Of a stretch of 64,000 nt of DNA, positions 37,434 to 48,620 are shown piece by piece; position 1 is the first letter of the stretch; each line of letters starts with the position of its first letter. The notes below the pieces were generated by a model, which saw nothing but the letters and a program-made list of their open reading frames with translations, was not told the DNA's origin and made no database searches. This DNA comes from Zeugodacus cucurbitae. Lineage: Eukaryota > Arthropoda > Insecta > Diptera > Tephritidae. The position numbers and the translations under genes were made by a program. The stretch spans positions 1,364,001 to 1,428,000 of the forward strand of contig NC_071671.1 of the NCBI RefSeq assembly GCF_028554725.1. The letters are read 5' to 3'.

Positions 37434-37439
37434 AATAAA
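37434..37439 (+). terminator. Candidate pdm3 polyadenylation signal
   Basis: Canonical AATAAA about 1.07 kb after the pdm3 stop, in GCAATAAAAC. It is one of several, and which is used cannot be decided from sequence. Another cluster lies near 38.09-38.11 kb. Confidence 0.35.
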
Positions 37440-38325
37440 ACAGTTTCCCTTTGTTAAATTTCCAATTTTTTTTTTTAATTAAGTTTTGAAGTACTCTTTT
37501 GAAAAAAAAAAATTAAAAAGAAATAATTTAAAAAAAAAATAATTTAATAAAAAAAGAAAAAAAAATATTTGCAAACTATCTAGCGTTAATAAATGAGTTA
37601 ACTGATGAGTTAGAAAACATTATAAAAAATATTTTTAAAATTTAAACAAATAAATAATTTAAAACAATTTAAAAAATAATTTGTTTTTTATATAATTTTT
37701 AGATACTAAAAATTAATTTAAAACACAAAAAAAAAATTTTTGAAATAATTGAAAATGTATGCCAATATAAAATTTATTAAAAAATTTTATTTTTATTATT
37801 AGTTTTAATAATTTAAACTCCACTAGCAATATTAAATAATTCAGCGCTTAATGAAAATAAGTCTTTGAAAAGGTCTATAAAAAAATAATCTAAATGACTA
37901 ACCCACTAACAACAAGCTATCCACATAAAATACTGTATTAATTATGTAATTTTAATGATAAATACTAAAATAACGGTTTAAATTTAAAGCAAAGCGTACT
38001 ATTTAGAGCTAAGTGACGACCGCAAGGCAATAGATTCAGTGGAATACTTGTAATTTAGACAAACGAAAGCTGATAATAAGAAAAAAATTAATAAAATAAA
38101 TATAAATAAAGTTAATGTAATTAAGCTTTATGTATAAGTAAGTGTGGTTATGTTACGCTGTGCATAGCTACGTGAAATATGATGAAAGACCCCCCAAAAA
38201 TGTACTAACATTAAAATAACTAAATAATGAATTATTGAAATAATGAAATACGTGTGTATGCGTGAACTTATTTAAATGGATTGTAATAAAAAACCAAAAT
38301 CAAGAATATAAACGGAAAATGGAGT

Positions 38326-38331
38326 TTTATT
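38326..38331 (-). terminator. Candidate UNC93-like polyadenylation signal
   Basis: TTTATT on the plus strand gives AATAAA on the minus strand, about 320 bases past the UNC93-like stop. That would give a short 3' UTR of ordinary length. Confidence 0.35.
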
Positions 38332-38646
38332 CAAGCGCTCAAACAGATAAATACTCGGTGGTATGGTGCTACGACAAACCGGTCTACCGAGCTGGAAGGG
38401 AAGTGGTTTTAAATTTGGTCAAAAACTGTCAGCTCAGTAGTATAAAATATTAAAGAATTCATTTATGGAGTGATCTTTGTTACTGCAACGGCTATAACAC
38501 AAAAAAAAATAAGTTTTATAATCCATTATTTTTAAAATTATAAAAAAAAAATAATAATATTATTTCTACATTATTTTTCTAAAAAAAACTTTAACACAAT
38601 CGTTTTTTCCTCTTACTAAAATAAAAACAAGATTTTAAAAGCTTTT

Positions 38647-38713
38647 TCAATCACTTAACATAAGCTCCAGAGCTTTTTGCTTTCTGCGTAGGCGGTACTC
38701 GGTGATGCCATAA
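38647..38713 (-). CDS. UNC93-like exon 8 (C-terminus and stop)
   Basis: The acceptor is a long T tract ending TTACAG. The exon encodes YGITEYRLRRKQKALELMLS, Asp and a TGA at 38649-38647. The basic, charged tail would be cytoplasmic. Confidence 0.88.
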
Positions 38714-41700
38714 CTGTAAAAAAAAAAAACAGAAAATATGATTTTGAAATATACATTGTATTAAACTAATAATAAAAAGCAAAAATATATAAACAAAGCA
38801 TTGAATTAAGCCAATTTTCTCAAATTTTTTCGACTGAAGAGCTTTACTCTTCTGACATAGCCTAACTACAGGAACCAATGCGAAAACTTTACTTCGCTTA
38901 CTGTATCCAATAAGGGCATGTATCTCAAATTAATTCAAAGAAATTTCCATAAAATTTTGCAAAGAAATTTGACATATTTTGCTATGTAAAAGCATTTCAA
39001 AGAAAAAGCTTTCGAATATGAATGTCTAACCTCAGCCGTCACACCATATTGCTTAAATATATTTTCTATATAAATCATTCACAATCGCAAATTCATCACA
39101 AATTCCATTTATTTCTTCTCATCAACTCACCCTGCACTACCGATGCCCAGCACACATAGCAGTATGACCAACTTTGTGGATGTGCACAACTGTGAACTGA
39201 TTATGTAGCCAATAACAGAACCTGTCGATTCCCACAAACGGAAGTTGCTGTAGCCAGCGATGAGGTGGTTCGGAAAGAGAATGCCATAAAAAGCTGCAAG
39301 TAGAGAGATACAATAAAATAAGAGTTGTCTACAATTAGCAAAGACAACAACCAAACTCACCATTCACCACGACCAACCACACACCATCGCAGATGCCCCA
39401 AATCGCCGCGAATGCGCAATACATGATATAATCACCCTCGCGCGCTTCATAGAGAAACATGTAGACGAAGAGCGAGGCATTCAGCAGCGCACAAGCGACG
39501 AACAGCGTGATGCGACCCAATTTCTCGACCAGAGCGCCGGCAATGCCAGCCGCGATGGCGTTGGCAACGCCAAAGCAGATCATGGCGAAACCGATCTTCG
39601 AAATGCCCCAACCGCAGGCGACAAAGGACTGCAATAATTGAGAGATAAAATATAAATGCAATCCAAAATAGTTTTATAATATGAAAATAACTTACGCGCG
39701 TATAGTCCACGGCCAAGAAGGCTTCCTCCAAGCCAATAAACATTGTAATGGGTAAAATGAGCAGTTGGCGACGCTTGCGCAATAAATTTAATGTGACTGT
39801 AAGCAAACGCAAGCCAGACAAGCCGTCGCCGGAGTCGTTGCGACGAACGCCATAACTGTATAGTGAAAGAAGAACATTTATGAGCCGAAAATACTTAAAA
39901 TAAGGAATAATATTATTTACCGTTTCAGCGAGTTGACGCCGAACATCATTAGCACCACAGCGATGGCCATACAAATGAGGAAGATCGAGGTAAGCAGCTG
40001 AATCTGCGCCGGTTCGGGTGGCGTCAAATTCGGATTCACCTCAGCGCCAATGCCCGGACAGAAGCGCGCACCACAGATCTCACCCACATTACTTTCCGAG
40101 GGTGGAGGCGTGACGAGCGCTTCAAGTGTGGCATTCACCTCCTCAACGGCGGAAGAAGTGAAAGATAATACTGTTAGGATAGTGTAAAATAAAGAGCGAG
40201 AGAGAGATAATAAGGAATTTATTAGAAAATAATCGACAACAACTTTGATGTAAAAAAATAATCCAAGCTCTTGTAATCACCTGAAGAAGATATCAGATTT
40301 CCCCAAACCTGTGCCATTTGATAGAAAATAAAGAAGAGTCCAAAGAATTTCACGGTATTCACATCCTTGCGCGACTCATTGCCGCGAACTTTAGTCAGCG
40401 CCTCAGCGACTGTTGAGAGATAAGTGCACTTCGAACACCACAAGGGTCCACCGCCTAAGCCAACCATTAAACCTGTAAGGGTTCGTTGATTTTGGGTTTC
40501 TAAATAATACTCGTATAATGAAAAGAACTTACCTGCTGGTATCAGCGTCTCAAAGCGTGGAAAAAACTGTGCAGCAATAAACGGCATATAGGCGAAGAAT
40601 GACAAAGCCATAGTCAGATGACAGCCAAACCATCTGGAAATATTATTTCATTACAATGTTTGCCACTCAGATATTATATATATAAGAGGTATTAGATACA
40701 ACTATTAATTATAACACTAAGACAATGACTAAGGAATAATTTCTCCTTCTTCTCTTTCCTTCCTTATTCAAAATGTTCTCAGTCGCGAATAAACAGGCTC
40801 TAAGCCAGAGAAGTTAAAGGCAAATTATAATAATCCCGATATATTCGGATTGATAGTCTTCATGCATATTCAGATAAAGAGTCTAGCTTCTAGCGTCTGA
40901 GGTTCAAAAAGTGAATTTTATTTACAAATATTCCGCACTTAAGAGATATCTCTCTCTCTGTTTTAGACTAAAGCTAAGCAGGTTGTGTTAAAGTACTTCG
41001 ACTCTATGAACTCTGAATGTACAAGAATAGGACAAGTTGCGGGCAGAGTATATTAAAGGTCTAACAAAAAACCTATAAAAATATCTTTAAACTGTGAAAA
41101 TGTGTCTGCCTCATTGAAGCAGTCTACATCCTCACTGAAAAATACTAAACAAAATAAACTTTTTTATCTAATAATGTTCTAAAATCACATCCTCTCCCTC
41201 ATGCAAGCAATCCAGCCAAACTCGGTAGCTAATCCTGCCATGCAATATCGCCACATATTAAAATAGGCCCTACAATTTACGATTACACGCTCGCATTTCT
41301 TCTGTAAACAATTGAACGGTGGCACAAGCCCCCAACACCAACACCGAAGCGCAGTTGCAACAATGCGAAACAACTAAATACAAGCGTACAACAACAGCAA
41401 AACTAATAGCAGAAACAGGCAAACAAAGTGTCGGATATTTGCACGAGTTGCATAACACACAGTCGGCCCAGTGTGCCGCAGGGGAGAGCACTTAGTAATA
41501 GTGCCGTTATGTTTGTTGTAGCATAGTTTGACCCGCCTCCTTGTTGAGCCCGACCCGCTTACACACTAAGCAGACTTAGTCGGCGTATATTTTAAGTGTG
41601 TGGGTGAATATGTGTGTGTGTTTGTTTTGCTTAGCTGTCTAACCTGCTGCTGCTGCTGCTAGGCTTCATGCTGCTTTCATGGCGCATAACAGCTGTATCA

Positions 41701-44700
41701 ACAAATAAAAGTTATTAAAAAAGCAATACATGACGGCCATACAGTTTTAGAGAATGAGTGAAAGCTAACATTGTTGCTATTGTAATGAAAACGGTAGTTT
41801 AATAGAGGCTGCTGAGGCTTTTTAGTTAAAGTTGAAAAATATATTTCACAATATTCAATTCAAGATTGAATCTTCCCCCGTATACTAGTCGTTTAAAACT
41901 TATAAGTCTTCCCACACTCACTAGTCGCAGAGAAATGCTAGGTATAATTTTTCTAGTAAAACTTCTGAATGGTTTAGTTTGTAGTTCATTCCTTTTGTCT
42001 GATATTAAGTTTAATGTCCCATTGCGTTCATCCAGGCAGTTTAGACCATTATTTCTAAAATCTTCTAGAACAAATTTTGAGTTAAATGAACCATTCTGCC
42101 GAATATGTCATGATTTTAATTCGCATTCCAGCACATTTGATCCATCTGACTCAATATTTAGCATCAAAAAAACTATTTTGTCTTCTCTTAATAAATAATA
42201 TTCAGAAATTTTTAACTTTTTGTTTTTATATATTTTTAAATCTCAGCTGTTGAAATGTTTCTTTCTGTAGCTAAGCAGTTTGAGAACCGGACGCTTAAAA
42301 ATCTCTTGCCTTTCTAGACTCGGCAAATTCCGCTCGTATGCGGACTGTGCCCCACGCGTCGGTTGGGCGGGAGGAGGGTAATCGTTTGGGTTAATAATAA
42401 TAATTTTTCATTTTATTACAAATAATTTCAACTTTCGGTCATTATTTGCAATTAATTTTTGTTCCCCTCTCCACTAAAAGCAATGACACAATTATCAATA
42501 TTAATACATAAGGGCGAACACAACAACTGTTGCACATTTTAATCCTCATCTAAGCAAACAAAACCTTGCCAATGCGCATAGCAACAAATTCACAATTCAC
42601 TTTACATCTCAGCATCTCCTTAGCTAAGCTTGGTATGGTCTTATCTTTAATGGCTTTCGCTTCAACTCTCTTCCATTTGTATTAAGATTTATTGTTATTG
42701 TAATGCAGTAGGAAACTAAGGCTATGCAATTAATATAGTAAATATGTATGTATATATAGAAGAGAATGTTCAAATACAATTGAATGGGTTGATAGCGTAG
42801 ATTTTCTAATGCCGAGTTGAATTTCACTAAACAAATGAAGAGTTAATCTTTTAAAGTACTAAAGCTGGCAAATAATGCCGAATCTTTACAGGCTATATTG
42901 AGTTAACATATGTGCCACTTAAGTAGTTAGACTAAGTCAAGTGCTCATTTGTATTAATAGTGCATTAAATAAGCTCACTAAATAAACCATTTCATGCCTG
43001 ATGTATACAAAATTCCAACAAGATAGTTCAACAATTCTCGCACATTTCGAAGCCAAATCAATTACTCTGATTTCCACTAACCACTTTCCCCAGTGAAGTT
43101 GAACTTAAATTACTGTACTATTTACAGCTTTAAAAGCTTGCTACAAAAGTAAATACAAGCATACAATCATACAAGCAAACAATACCGTAGCATAAATCAA
43201 GGGTAAAAGAAGGAAGTGCTAGCATTTCCGACTACATAAATAACAAAAGCACAGTACATAAATAAACAGGTAAAGAAGGGCTGCGTCCGGTTGCCGGCGA
43301 ACTCACGCAATGCAAAGAAGCCATGTAAAAGCTTTCAGGTGCCAGCAAAACTGTATAAAATAAATAAACTGAAAAAGAAAAATGAAAATCACTATGTTTG
43401 CTACGTTAGATATAAATCTAGATTGTCCGAATGTGCGTGAATCCATAAGTCTCAATAAATAAAAAACAAAAATTATCTCGTGACCACCAAATGTAAACAA
43501 ACCAAAAGTCACGTGACCCCCAAATGTAAACAAACCTCATGTCACGTGATCTCCAAAATGTAAACAAACCTCATGCCACGCGATTTTGGTGATCACGTGA
43601 CTTCTGATTTGTTTTCATTCAGTGGTCACGTGACAAGAGGTTTGTTTACATTTTGGGCTGAGGTCAATGACCTTTGGCCGGGGTTTGTTTACATTTTGGT
43701 CGAGGTCAATGACCTTTGACAGGTGTTTGTTTACTTTTTGGGCTGAGGTCAATGACAAGAGGTCAGGTTTGCGTATGGTATAGGGATCCTATGAGGCCAA
43801 GTTTGTTAGTATAAGGAGGGATGGCGTGATGTGAGGTTGGTTTATAGTTTGTGGGATCACCTTAGGTCAGGTTTGCGTATGGTCTAGTGATACTGTGAGG
43901 TCAAGTTTGTTTGGATTAGGAGGGATGGCGTGATGTGAGCTTAATGTTATATTAGGTTTGTTTATAATTTGAGAGATCATGTGAATTAAATTGTTAAACT
44001 TTTAGAAATCAAGTGTTGGCACGATAATTTCAGGCAGTTTGCTTACATTTCGCATTTAAAATATATCTATAGAATGCGTTAATATTTTGTTTCATTAGTA
44101 ATTCTAGATATAATTACATTTTAAAGCGAACTTCACTACTAAATTTTCATTACATATTCTATTCTGCTTTGTATGTGAAAGCTAGCGTGTGCAGGCGATT
44201 AAATTTCATTACAGTGCCACACACATTAATTATGTAAATATATGTACATTTATATATTGTAGACTCATGTTCGATATTATACGTTTATTTCACAACACAT
44301 ATGTGTGTAAGCGTAGCGCTTTAATTCAGCAAATAATAACAAGAGTTTCACAAATACACACACACACACAGGCGTACTCACCTTATCACTGTCATGGGTA
44401 GAAAAATATTGGATAAAATCAGCGAACCATAAATGACAGCGAGCGTTGTGGTGCCCAGCGCCTTGTCCGAATTCACCGAACTCTGCAGATTCGAAGTGCC
44501 GTGGAACGCTGTGAAGTGTATCATAAATGCTAGACCAATAACAATGACGTTCTTCGTGATGATGTGCCTTTCGCGTGGCTCATATGTACGCGCTGGCACT
44601 TTAGCTGCGCCATTGCTGTTGCCATTGCCGGTCACTGAGCTGCCATTTATATCGACATTCGAATTCCCAATGCCATTACCGTTACTCGGACCATTATGCA

Positions 44701-44896
44701 GTGTGATTATTATGTTGCTCGTATTGTTGTTGTTGTTGCTGCTGCTGTTTGTATTGCCATTATGATTATTGGGCGATTCGTCATCGCTGAGTTGATCGGT
44801 GACATTGTAACTGTGCCTGTGATTGCGGTTCTCATTGTCAACCATTCTGGGATTAATGTCCATCGACGTGGCGCTCGAAGAAGTCAAATTGCCCAT
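38647..44896 (-). CDS. UNC93-like MFS-type membrane protein (8 coding exons, complete)
   Basis: Coding exons in transcript order: 44896-44382, 40633-40533, 40472-40281, 40170-39921, 39855-39696, 39628-39361, 39293-39131 and 38713-38647. They give 571 residues and a TGA. The N-terminal ~105 residues are hydrophilic, Asn/Ser-rich and probably cytoplasmic. Hydrophobic segments then begin at NVIVIGLAFMIHF and recur about eleven or twelve times, consistent with a 12-TM major-facilitator fold. Family hallmarks include GLGGGPLW, the Asn/Pro-rich extracellular loop with NATL and Cys residues (GEICGARFCPG), and the C-terminal block FYGILFP then NFRLWESTG. UNC-93 of C. elegans is a regulatory subunit acting on the SUP-9 two-pore potassium channel. 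From memory the fly relative is CG4928. Transport activity is not established. The gene converges on pdm3. The start ATG at 44896 is chosen because an acceptor lies 26 bases upstream and the Met-Gly opening is reasonable. Confidence 0.92.
39131..39293 (-). CDS. UNC93-like exon 7 (conserved C-terminal block)
   Basis: It encodes FYGILFPNHLIAGYSNFRLW followed by ESTGSVIGYIISS and the final hydrophobic segment LVILLCVLGIGSAG. This Phe-Arg-Leu-Trp-Glu-Ser block is characteristic of UNC93 family C-termini. Confidence 0.93.
39361..39628 (-). CDS. UNC93-like exon 6
   Basis: It encodes FVACGWGISKIGFAMICFG, a Gly/Ala-rich segment ending VEKLGRI (MFS-like loop), and two further membrane segments. The acceptor is TTATTGCAG and the donor AATG|GTGAGT. 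Confidence 0.92.
39696..39855 (-). CDS. UNC93-like exon 5 (central basic loop)
   Basis: It encodes a basic cytoplasmic-type loop (YGVRRNDSG, LLRKRRQ) and the membrane segment LLILPITMFIGLEEAFLAVD. It ends in phase 0 at DYTR|GTAAG. Confidence 0.9.
39921..40170 (-). CDS. UNC93-like exon 4 (large loop)
   Basis: It encodes a loop with an N-glycosylation-type NATL, two Cys residues (EICGARFCPG) and a Pro-rich segment. Then comes the membrane segment LLTSIFLICMAIAVVLMMF. The acceptor is CCTAACAG and the donor CG|GTAAAT. Confidence 0.9.
40281..40472 (-). CDS. UNC93-like exon 3
   Basis: It encodes LMVGLGGGPLWCSKCTYLS, a hydrophilic loop (VRGNESRKD) and the next membrane segment FFGLFFIFYQMAQVWGN. 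The donor is GTGATT, weaker than the other donors in the gene. The acceptor is CCCTTACAG. Confidence 0.88.
40533..40633 (-). CDS. UNC93-like exon 2
   Basis: This 101-nt exon encodes WFGCHLTMALSFFAYMPFI and AAQFFPRFETLIPA. The acceptor is TATTTCCAG and the donor GCAG|GTAAGT. It joins in phase to exons on both sides. Confidence 0.9.
41866..42410 (+). mobile_element. Non-LTR retrotransposon 3' end (RT C-terminus, 3' UTR, TAA-rich tail)
   Basis: An open frame to 42198 reads LPPYTSRLKLISLPTLTSRR then EMLGIIFLVKLLNG. This is the usual C-terminal region of jockey/I-like reverse transcriptase proteins (LPxYxxRLxLxxLxxLxxRR). About 200 bases of non-coding sequence follow, ending in TTAATAATAATAATTT, a short TAA-type tail. 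It is oriented opposite to the host gene and truncated at its 5' end. Confidence 0.7.
43475..43985. repeat. Inverted and tandem repeat array rich in E-box, forkhead and ecdysone-response-like motifs
   Basis: A 33-bp unit (GTCACGTGAC, CCAAA, TGTAAACAAACC, TCAT) is repeated about three times from 43475. It is followed by reversed copies, with TGTAAACAAACC at 43492, 43525 and 43559 and its complement at 43639, 43682 and about 43723. The palindrome GTCACGTGAC or a one-base variant is at 43508, 43541, 43592 and 43625. AGGTCAATGACCT is at 43661 and 43703, with a partial copy at 43746. A further 104-bp direct repeat (AGGTCAGGTTTGCGTATGGT at 43760 and 43864) closes the array. Confidence 0.8.
44382..44896 (-). 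CDS. UNC93-like exon 1 (N-terminal tail, first two membrane segments)
   Basis: It begins MGNLTSSSATSMDINPR and contains an Asn-rich run encoded by AAC/AAT repeats. Two hydrophobic segments follow (VIVIGLAFMIHFTAFHG and LAVIYGSLILSNIFLP). The donor is ATAAG|GTGAGT, read on the minus strand. Confidence 0.92.
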
Positions 44897-44922
44897 GATG
44901 ACGGATAATTACTGTTGCGGTC
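44897..44922 (-). other. 5' UTR part of UNC93-like exon 1, with upstream acceptor
   Basis: Read on the minus strand, TTTCTTTGTAACCACTTCCAG precedes base 44922. That is a credible acceptor 26 bases before the start codon. It implies a separate non-coding first exon somewhere above 44.9 kb, which I could not place. Confidence 0.5.
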
Positions 44923-47290
44923 GCTGGAAGTGGTTACAAAGAAAGAAAAATTAATGCAGCATTTTTAATGGCCAGCATAAATATACAGTTGCGGTTGTTG
45001 ATGGCTTAGAAGCGTTGGGCAAATGTACAATTGTTTTGAGAAATAGCATAAAGAAAAATATTCTTTGCTCCAATTTTATAAAGAAAGCTGTGATATTTTT
45101 TTATGAGAAATTGAGAGCTCTATTCTCTTCCTCTACATCAATTAGCCCATTAAATATTTGTATAAGTCAATGGAAGACGACCATAAGTCTACGAATGCGG
45201 CAACAGAGTTCATCATTTATTTTTTTTTAAGTTGATGGATGTCAGTAATTACAAAATCATTCGAATCTTCTTTTCATTTATTGCTTTGTGAGTACTTCAT
45301 CACAGCAATGAGTGATGCTGTTGGCATTGAAGAGCTTATTCAACCACAAAACTCTACTTCAATTATACTTCAAATAATTTTCAATTTTGTTGCATTTCAT
45401 TATTTAACGGAGAACTATTTAAATTAGTTAAGAAGAGAAATTCCTTTCGAGATGCATTCAACAAGCCATTCCGAGTTTTTCACTTCATTCCACTCCAAGT
45501 TGCCTCATACCGCAAGTGCGCTTTAGTGTGTGTTTGGCTCTTAGAACTCTGATTTGCAATTAACATTTCGAAATAAACGAAATTAGAAAGAAACGAAGAG
45601 TAATCTGTGCGCTTTTGTGGTTTCTTGGTTTCCCAATTCAATGAAAGTTCTAAAATAAACCGCACACAGTGTGTGGCAAGTTGCAACACCTACGCCCATA
45701 AACAAATAACAACAACAGCCCGTGCATTTTAACTACTTAAAATCCATACATGCACACCAAGCTGAGTTCAAGTACGCGTAACGGCAAATCACTTGCTTCA
45801 ATCTGGAATGAAAAGGCAAGGTGGAGGTGGAAGCAGGCAAGAGGCAGCAAAAGCAAAGCATATTCAAACAAGTGTGTGTGTGTTCTAAGTAAATAAGATG
45901 AAATTCTGAGTTAATTTGTTTGTATATGAAAACCACATGTTTTACACACACAATCACACACGAACATACGCGTGTAAACACATGCTTAGTTGTGCGTACT
46001 TCTGAAGGCACACACACACACACACTTGCGCTCATTTGCTCGATTTGATTTCCGATGATTGCTGCTACTGCGGAGTGCAGTAATTGGCCGTACGTGTATA
46101 CGTACGTTTACACTTGTTGCTGTTGTTGTTGTTATTGTTGTATTCATAGCGTTAGCTCGCTCGAGGTATTTAATGTTGTTTGTGGTGTTAACAAAACAGT
46201 CAATAAACACATCAATGTATAGGTAATTGAGTTGGCTTTGCAGGCGGTGTAGTCTTCTTTTAGGCGCTGGGAGCGTTATCTGCCATTTACATGTGTTGCA
46301 CGCTTACACAAGCGCACTTGCAGCTTATTTGCTTTACATGAGTGGGATGTTAACTTTAATTTTGATTACTTTTTTTTCATTCTAAAGCACCTGCTGTCAA
46401 TTTCAGCAGCTTTGCGCTCTAAATACTCCCCCAATTTCACCTGTGTGAGAATTTACTTTGCTGCCGGGTTGCATTATTAAATTGCCATCATTAATCGAAG
46501 TCCTTCACGTGCTACTGATTTATTGGGTTTGGTGGCGGTAATTAATCAAATGTGTTTACAAAACTTTCGTGGCAGAGAGCGAAAAGGTAGAAGAGAAAAG
46601 GGTTAGTGGTTTCAGCTGTTGTTGCACGCGCTTGCCATATACTCCCATATATTTAAGTGCCATGAAAATATATGTGAAAAATAAAATTCTTCAATCACAC
46701 TGTTAATCGACCACCGTTGCATGTCATTCAACTAGTGTCTATTGTTTGGCATATGTCCTCCTCATGCCTTTCACTCATCTGGTTTTTAGTACACACTATA
46801 ATTTGAGAGACTGTTCATGGCAGTTTATGAGTGTAATAGAGTTAAGAATCAACTGCAAATGAAGTCTATTAATTAACAGTTATTTTTATCACATTTATGT
46901 TATATTATTGTTTATACAATTATTTTTATTCATCATAATTTTTTATGGCCATGAATAATTGCTTATGATGAACAATCAAGTGCAGAAGTAAACAAATCAA
47001 TTTGTTTTTGTTGTTGTGATTATATGTTTTTTTGTTGTTTTTGCAGTTTTTTTGTTTACAATGCCATACTATATACTAGTATATCAGTAAAGAGCATATA
47101 CAGACTGGTTATAAAGTCTTGTATACGAAAATCATAGCCTATCATAAGGCGTCAATGAACATAAAATTGGTTTAACTTTATGATTAGAGCAAAATTTTTG
47201 TTGGAATTAAAGAAATGTATATAGGAAATGAGCAGTTGGCATGAAGTCGTCCATATTATTGCAATATTTTTAACAAATTTAGTCTAAATA

Positions 47291-47450
47291 CAGTAGAACT
47301 TCCATAACTCGAGCTTCGGTAAGTCGAAGATCTCCATAAATCAAACATTTGGATTGGCAATAGCGTTTGGAAATCAAATTTCATACAAATATCCTTCCAT
47401 GAATCGAATTTTTCGACCAGGGCATATTACAAAATTTAAAATTGTACTAT
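47291..47450. mobile_element. Possible pogo/Tigger-like terminal fragment
   Basis: CAGTAGAACTTCCATAACTC followed by GAGCTTCGGTAAGTCGAAGA and later ATGAATCGAATTTTTCGACC resembles the ends of pogo/Tigger-type transposons (CAGTxxAACCTCxATAACTCGAA). No matching inverted end or transposase was found. Confidence 0.35.
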
Positions 47451-48620
47451 CGAGGCAGAGTGCCTCCATATCTTATAAAGGCGAACATAAAATATGAATA
47501 TGATATGCACTGTAAAAATAAAAATTATTTCATTATAAAATAATACACAATAAAGCGTATCAAAAACCAAATAATAAATTTTAAATCATGTAGAAATATG
47601 AAATTTCATGTCAACTTGGCGTAATCACAAGAATATAAACCAAATTTGACTCGCAAGAGAAGCAATAACTCAAAAAGCCGATTCGGCTGATTTATGAGCG
47701 GAGTTAGCTACTCACTTATTTACAACAAATCAGCGCACACACACGCACTCGCAAGCAGATAATGCGTGCAACTCCGTCGCGTGTGTGGAGTCAACCACAA
47801 AATGCGGGCATCGATGGCTGAGCGCAATCAATCAAAGCAGCTGACATACATGCATACAAACATCGCATATGTGAATAACATGTATATTTGTGAAAGCGTT
47901 GTTGTTTGTGCCAGCAGCTGCAGGCCAAACAAACAACTTATGAAAACATGAAACAACTACAACAACAACAAGACGAGAGGGAACGCAATAAGTTTGTCTG
48001 CGCATAATGGAAAAATTTAACAAATTAGCAAGCAAACACACAGACATTTCACTGTGAATAAGCTTAAATGCGTACAAATGTTTAGCCATTATAATAAATC
48101 CAGCAAGTTGAAACTGATATTATATACCCTACATATGTGCCACACTCATCGGTCACTCATACGCACTGTTGCGCGCTTTCGTGAGCAAACAGACAACACA
48201 CCCACACATTGCGGCTAAATTGTAATTAACTTTAGATCAGTCATTTTGGGGTTAAATATTGTGCCAAGAAAGCGCGTCACTTGAGAGAGATTGGAGAGTG
48301 AAAGAGAGGCAGAGCTAAAAGGCAGTGAAGATGAATGAAGGAGTATAATGGCATATGCAACAATTAGCTGCCCGAAACCATCATGCTAATGACCACAAAG
48401 TCAGCCAGCGATTTGTTAACAAAAAAAGTTGCTTGTGAGCGAAAATTCATTGTGTTTAAGCAAATGACAGTCTGTTTAACTAACAAATTGTTTTATGTGT
48501 TTGTGGTGGTGTAGACTTGAAGACAGGCGAGTGGTTTTGTTGGTTTGAGAGAAGATTACTTGACTGCTTTGCTATATTGTATACAAACAGAGCGTCTACA
48601 AGTAAATATGTGTACGAGTG

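Larger units (their letters stand above)
36365..38646. other. 3' UTRs and convergent intergenic region of pdm3 and the UNC93-like gene
   Basis: No supported gene lies here. The first part follows the pdm3 stop and would be its 3' UTR. It includes a Pumilio-type TGTAAATA at 36970-36977 and several AATAAA signals (37434-37439 and a cluster near 38090-38111). An A/T homopolymer-rich stretch occupies about 37460-37860. A minus-strand AATAAA at 38326-38331 could serve the UNC93-like transcript. A 63-residue open frame at 38262-38453 is not recognisable. Confidence 0.6.
40634..44381 (-). other. First coding intron of the UNC93-like gene
   Basis: This 3.75-kb intron separates the second and third membrane segments. 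It holds a LINE tail (41866-42410), a motif array (43475-43985) and AT-rich sequence with a CTG run near 41646-41661. No extra exon was recognised. Confidence 0.85.

Noticed and set aside
38262..38453. 63-codon open frame between the two genes
   Set aside because: No recognisable domain, no splice or start support, and a position in probable 3' UTR sequence.
44433..44908. Plus-strand open frames over UNC93-like exon 1
   Set aside because: They are antisense shadows of the exon that encodes the N-terminal tail and first membrane segments.
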